A stretch of 64,000 bases of DNA from Lineus longissimus (lineage: Eukaryota; Nemertea; Pilidiophora; Heteronemertea; Lineidae): positions 8,932,501-8,996,500 of the forward strand of contig NC_088309.1 of NCBI RefSeq assembly GCF_910592395.1. Reading direction: 5' to 3'. Below the pieces are notes generated by a model. It saw only the letters and a list, made by a program, of their open reading frames with translations. It was not told the DNA's origin and did not search any database. Positions 59,416 through 64,000 of this stretch are shown piece by piece. The translations under genes and the position numbers were made by a program. The first letter of the stretch is position 1. Every line of letters starts with the position of its first letter.

Positions 59416-59745
59416 TGTCTCATTGCCCGCTCAGCAGAGATGAAATGGCCGGTAGTCTCTTCTGATTGCTACACAGCAAGAATTGACAGGGATCTATGTC
59501 TGTCACTCCTAATGAGAGAATCAGTGATGTGTAATTGTCTTGGAGTGTCAGCTTGATCGAAAGGTTGCAGATTGGGCACCAACTCATAACCTAGATGTCA
59601 CTGATTCAATTCTGTCTCAATTCTGTCTCAATTCTGTCTCACTGCTGGCTGAGCCGAGACAAGATGGTTGGTAGCCTATTCTGAATGCTACAAATGTATA
59701 TGGCAAGAGATGGCATAGACCTATGTCTGTCCATTATTTAGACAC
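59416..59745. repeat. Diverged 219-bp duplication with an 11-bp microrepeat
   Basis: TGTCTCATTGCCCGCTCAGC (59416) recurs, diverged, as TGTCTCACTGCTGGCTGAGC (59635). Both are followed by GAGA(T/C)(G/A)A, GGT(A/T)GT/GGTAGCCT, TTCTGA(T/A)TGCTACA, GGCAAGA/GCAAGAATTGACA and ATCTATGTCTGTC/ACCTATGTCTGTC. Between them three exact ATTCTGTCTCA units lie at about 59608-59640. Confidence 0.7.
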
Positions 59746-61454
59746 ACTTAAGGACTTGTGGATGAGTTCTCGGTAATAGGATGGCGATGGGATGCTCACT
59801 CTGAACGTAAAGATTGTTTATTCGAATCAACTCAAAGCGCCACAGCAAGATGAAAGTGCTGTCACAAAGTTCACTGCCTCCTAGAGAGTATCCATGGTTT
59901 TTAAGTGCAGAATGGTAAAACTCCCCGTCCTAAAAACTTCCCCCAACGCAAAAGTGTTTGCCATCAGGAGCCTCAATCACCAGAATGGAGCAAAGTTTAC
60001 ACAGCACAGAATAAAACTTACATAGTGCCTAAAACATCACTTCAAAAAATTTCAGAATGCCTAGCTTATTTTTTTGTACAGGAAACAAAACCATTATCAC
60101 AGAAATATATTAGCTCTGATAACAGAAAGTATTTGAAAACATTGGTTTTTGCTTAAAAAGACATAAAAATAATGCTGTATACCATGATAAAAACACACAT
60201 AGCGATGTATTGTCAAACAAGTACAGTGAATAAATAATTCACAGCAAACAAGGCGCATTGTCCTGTTCCTTGCAAAAATAGAGCTTAAAGCAAGACAAAA
60301 ACAGGATGAAATCGGCAGAAAGATGAGTCGGCACAACGACTACTATCACCAACCACATCAGATGATCATGACGACAAAACAACTCAAAAATTCACCGCTA
60401 CAAAAAACGCAATCTAACCAATAGCTGGTAAGCTTAGTCGGGAGTCTTTTCTGATAGCCGAGTGAATACTAATCCCTGCTTACCCACATCAAAGCCAAGG
60501 AATGAATTAATTCTGTTGAGGCTGGATCTGATCCCCTCACTCTCACCGATGGAGACCAAGAAGAATATCGCAAATAGGATATATCCTATCATGGATTTTC
60601 ACTTCTTTTTGTTACATTGTCTTTGATGCTAAGTCTTTACTAACTTCTTATGTTCCAGCGGTAATCACATGTTAATGTCATAAGTTAAGCTTTGACTACT
60701 AATATCGAAAATGGATAATGCAGAATGGAGTCGTAAGCCCATCATAGCTGGTCTAGAGCGGTTTGTGCTTTAATTACGGCAATAGAACACATCCAGTGGT
60801 TATTATGGGATGTGACAGGATGAGCTATGTGTTTAAGGTTCAAACTAACTGTTACCTCACCCAGCAACAACGCAACTGGCAAGCTATAGGCTCTGGACAA
60901 CATTTGGTCTGTTTTGATACTTGTCAATGGGATACCTTTCATTGGACTGGGAGTAGCAAGTTCACCAACGTACCACCACCACAACTTACCCTAAATCAGT
61001 GGGCTAATCACTCAAATAAATACTGCTGGTACATACTGGCATGAATTGCCGGGCCATCCCACCTTATACTTTCCCACAGTTGTGAAAGTCATCTGGCGTT
61101 TATCAGAAAATGGGACATTCAAATCCTCTCGATAACTGTATAATGACTTTGCGGGTATGTTTATGCAGACTTTTGTCTAAGATTTATTGCGTCAGAAATA
61201 TGGAAGATTGCTGCAATCCAATGATGAATTGTGCAGTTTGATAATTTTCATGCGAACTATTCATGGACATGATATGCGGACAATGTGCAAGATTACTTTT
61301 GAATTTATGGCGTTATTTATAGGAGAATAGGATGCGATTGACACGAATCTCTACTTCTGGTGATGAAATTATTTTCAGCATAATGCCTGCGCTATTGTTG
61401 TCGGTGGTGATTATTGTTTTAACCATTTCTGACTTTTCCAAGGTTAATGTTATA
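59746..61454. other. Non-coding stretch, nothing recognised
   Basis: Unique AT-rich sequence. Overlapping frames on both strands at 60742-61044 mirror each other and have no domain. Confidence 0.5.
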
Positions 61455-61615
61455 CAGTAGATTCTCTCTTTTAAGGCCAGGCTTGGAATTGACAAATGCT
61501 GCACTAATAGAGACTTGTCCTGATTACAGGGCTCAAATTGCATAGATATGACCTGCTTGACACTAATGGTGTCCTGCTCGCAGAGGAGTTTGCTAAAAGA
61601 GGTTCCACTCTACAA
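61455..61615. mobile_element. Short inverted-repeat element (MITE-like)
   Basis: Left end CAGTAGATTCTCTCTTTTAA and right end, reverse-complemented, TTGTAGAGTGGAACCTCTTTTA share GTAGA and CTCTTTTA. TA dinucleotides flank both ends (61453-61454 and 61616-61617), as for Tc1/mariner-mobilised MITEs. The interior carries AATAGAGACTTGTCCTGATTACAGGG and GGTGTCCTGCTCGCAGAGG, related to 58318-58378. No protein is encoded. Confidence 0.55.
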
Positions 61616-61617
61616 TA

Positions 61618-63044
61618 TCCTAGAAGATATCACAGCAAAAACAATCATAGTCACAGTCATACTGCACTCAACGATGGAAAAGTCATTATAAACACATCAG
61701 AGAAACCTTGTAAACAAGCATCAAATAAGATTTGAAATTGCAACTTCACTCTGAACATCAAAGGCAACCTGAGCCTCAGAGCCACTGCAAAAGATGGCAT
61801 AAGCGTGAAATTAATTAATATGGCTAACGTAATTAAACAGAATCGCAATTAGTACATTTTATTTGTAGTACTGCTTCACAGGAACTTGAGATAAGGCAAG
61901 CGCTGACTTGTAAGATGGTACATGTACCTGCAACACTTCTATCTGAATTCCATTTATTTTTTACTGACGCCTTTGAAGACTCATAGAAGTCAAACGGCAA
62001 AGACTGCTTGGAGAAATCCAGATTTAAAAGTGTTAGTCATGTTTGAGAGTCCAACGATTTGAGGCTGTGATATTTATGACACATTTGTGAGAGGTGCTCA
62101 GCTGAGTGGAGCTATGATTATGAGACAACCACACAGATGAAGTAAGTAAAACGCCTCAACAAGAGAAATACCAACTTGCCCACCTTTTTCTTGCAAGTAT
62201 CTCATACATAAAGTGTGCCCAATTGTAGCTCTTCTTATCTAAACAGAACACAAAACAGACGAAGAGGAAAAAGTGCATAGCAGAGACTTTACCCCTTTTT
62301 AAAAAGTGACAGATATGGATATGATCCTCAGGCCACTTCTAAGACAGATTACGCAAATATTCTTCATCATTGTACATATTCTTCCTCCATCACTTTGTGC
62401 AAAGAATGAATTTTTCTCTCGCACGGCTAAAGTTTTCTGAGTTTTTTCCATAGATGAGGGAAAAACTCCACTTGCGCAAAGAGTTCTTCCATAAGCCGGA
62501 AGACAACACTATGAAAAGAACGCGCACTATGGGGATGGGTGTTCTTTTGCTGCTTCAGAAATGAACAAACACCATAGAGAAAGGATTGTTAAAAAGCCAT
62601 ACAATCTAAGCTGGATGACACAAGAATCAATATGTAATATAGCTTATCTGGCTGGAGAGTGTCAAAAATATTACCACCATAAAAAACTCGTTTGACAGTC
62701 AGATACATCTGTGAGAATGATATGGTAGCGATATCACTGTTGCCGAGATGGACATCGTAATTTTTTACCAGATTGATGAGTTGTGGGATTTGGGTCGGAA
62801 TTCTAAGAGAGCTGTCTGGAGGTTGTGCAGTTAGATTACAAGAGCAGATTTTTCTTGGAATGCTCTGACCTTCAACCTTTGAGCTATGTATGGGAAGTCC
62901 CTCTACTTAAGGAGAAGGAAATGTCACTTTTTCAAAGGTTTTGAGTCAGTGGATTGAAGATGTAACATCACAGTAATAACAAGTAATAACTCGATTCATT
63001 CTGTCTAAATAAAAGGTCAGAAATGACAGCAAAGTATTACCTAC
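61618..63044. other. Non-coding stretch, probably intron
   Basis: AT-rich unique DNA with no clear repeats or open frames. If the exon at 63.1 kb is real, this is the start of its downstream intron (minus strand). Confidence 0.5.
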
Positions 63045-63114
63045 CTGCTTCGTTCACAAAATGTACTCCAAAAAATAATGCTCCAGTACAAAACAACACA
63101 AAACCGAATCTCAT
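63045..63114 (-). CDS. Candidate start exon encoding a signal peptide or signal anchor
   Basis: From ATG 63114 (CTGAGAATGAGA) the minus strand encodes 23 residues: MRFGFVLFCTGALFFGVHFV then NEA. It ends at donor GCAG|GTAGGT, phase 1 (63044/63043 = GT). One Arg followed by about 18 hydrophobic residues is the usual N-terminus of a secreted or type II Golgi membrane protein. An alternative upstream ATG (63127, CATGGC) opens another frame that also reaches the donor. No CpG promoter is visible just upstream, so a non-coding first exon may lie to the right. Phase 1 matches the entry phase of the exon at 1-114. Chance cannot be excluded for an exon this short. Confidence 0.42.
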
Positions 63115-64000
63115 TCTCAGCCATGAAAATGATTCACAAACAACTCCTGTCCAGTAACTCGTATCAGAGCCCTTGAAATCTCAATCTGGGCTAGTAAATG
63201 CCTGGATATTAATGTGAACTAACTGCCACAATCAAGTATACAGCCCCAACATATCAGAACAATACCAGTATTGGCAATTAACATTACACATCATTACAGC
63301 AAACACGTAATATAAATGTTGGATGTGACCGCAGACATGGTTTTTCGTATTGTGCAACCTAAACATTGCAATATTATACAAGAAACCTTTTAAGAACGCA
63401 ACATTATCAACACAGCCACTTATTTCATTGCGGAGGAAATATAGTTGGCTGTCAAAATGAATGGATTGGAATAAACCTGTTGTGGAATATTATGGGGAGT
63501 TGTGTCAAAGTTATTGATGTGGTTGCGAATATGGCCCATGATTGACTCAACTCCAGTAGCGGGAGACCTTGTGTACTGTACTAATCAAGTTTTATATGGT
63601 AGAAAAAACACCTTTTTTATAGGTAGAGGTAGGTCTGACTGGGGATCATTGCTTCGGCCCCAAACAAAATTGACTCAGGCTTGAAAACATGACATGAAAA
63701 AACACAAGGGTGAATCCTCTATAGCTTACTCTTTGGAAAGACTTGTTCTAGCCAACATAGAGGAACCCACTCCCCTGGTTGTAATGGCGACATGCGGTCT
63801 AAACCTAATGGTTCACCCATGACAGTCCAGGAAGTAACGGAGCACTACAAGCTCTATCAACTTTTTACAGTCCACTTTCTCATAACTCTCTCACATTTCA
63901 AAACATAACAAGGACAGTGATATTTATCAACAAGAGAACAGTGGCAACACGACATGCGCAGTCATGACAACATATTTCACCTTAATTGACAGAGGGTAAT
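63115..64000. other. Non-coding stretch upstream of the candidate start exon
   Basis: AT-rich, CpG-poor, without a recognisable promoter or open exon. It may hold 5' UTR (near 63115-63200 on the minus strand) and an upstream intron. Confidence 0.4.

Overview
This window looks like animal nuclear DNA, most likely from a marine invertebrate and probably a lophotrochozoan (mollusc-like). It is AT-rich and gene-poor. It has no long open frames, operons or bacterial gene signals. It does contain GT-AG splice signals, AATAAA poly(A) signals, several minisatellites, decayed transposons, and a repeat family (head CAAGAGGCCCAAGGGCC..GCTCAGCTGAG, tail GACA-rich ending in CAGCTGAGCTAAAAA) of a kind I associate with molluscan genomes. 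The phylum is inferred; eukaryote and animal are well supported. Nearly all open frames of 60-160 codons read as chance frames in non-coding DNA.

Genes. The clearest gene is a compact two-exon gene on the minus strand at about 10.0-11.0 kb. It has a CpG-rich promoter patch, an ATG, a GTAAGT donor, a TTTTGCAG acceptor, an in-frame stop and an AATAAA signal, and it encodes a 77-residue basic protein (or 60 residues from a second ATG) that I do not recognise. Two further minus-strand exons lie at the window edges. A start exon at 63.1 kb encodes a signal-peptide or signal-anchor-like segment. An exon at 1-114 encodes a Ser/Pro-rich segment with two N-glycosylation sequons. Their splice phases match (phase 1), so most of the window may be one intron of about 63 kb in a gene for a secreted or type II membrane protein, with the small gene nested inside it. 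This join is an inference. Two weaker exon candidates are at 13.33 kb (+) and 16.27 kb (-).

Mobile DNA. At 8.56-9.90 kb two PIF/Harbinger-type elements are nested. The outer one (TAA target duplication) carries a broken Harbinger transposase reading leftwards. A 597-bp inner element (TTA duplication) sits inside that transposase codon run and carries the start of a MADF-domain frame. Removing the inner element and one TTA puts the two transposase pieces back in one frame. Also present are a LINE reverse-transcriptase C-terminal relic (29.9-30.2 kb, -), a short inverted-repeat element with TA flanks (61.46-61.62 kb) and fragments of the lophotrochozoan repeat (7.4-8.0 and 11.1-11.4 kb).

Tandem repeats. 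There are degenerate 31-42-bp units at 1.5-1.9 kb, 45-bp units at 1.9-2.1 kb, nine 64-bp units at 16.4-16.9 kb, 42-bp units at 18.7-19.05 kb, A/T-rich units of about 30 bp at 25.0-25.5 kb and 23-bp units at 53.4 kb.

Candidate regulatory DNA. Several non-repetitive patches keep more CpG than their surroundings (3.25-4.06, 32.4, 42.8, 45.5-46.1, 52.1-52.9 and 57.2-57.4 kb). Three of them contain an ATGGCGG (YY1/Pho-like) core. A perfect CTCF consensus match lies about 0.2 kb upstream of the small gene's promoter, within the repeat-derived sequence. These are motif-level inferences only.
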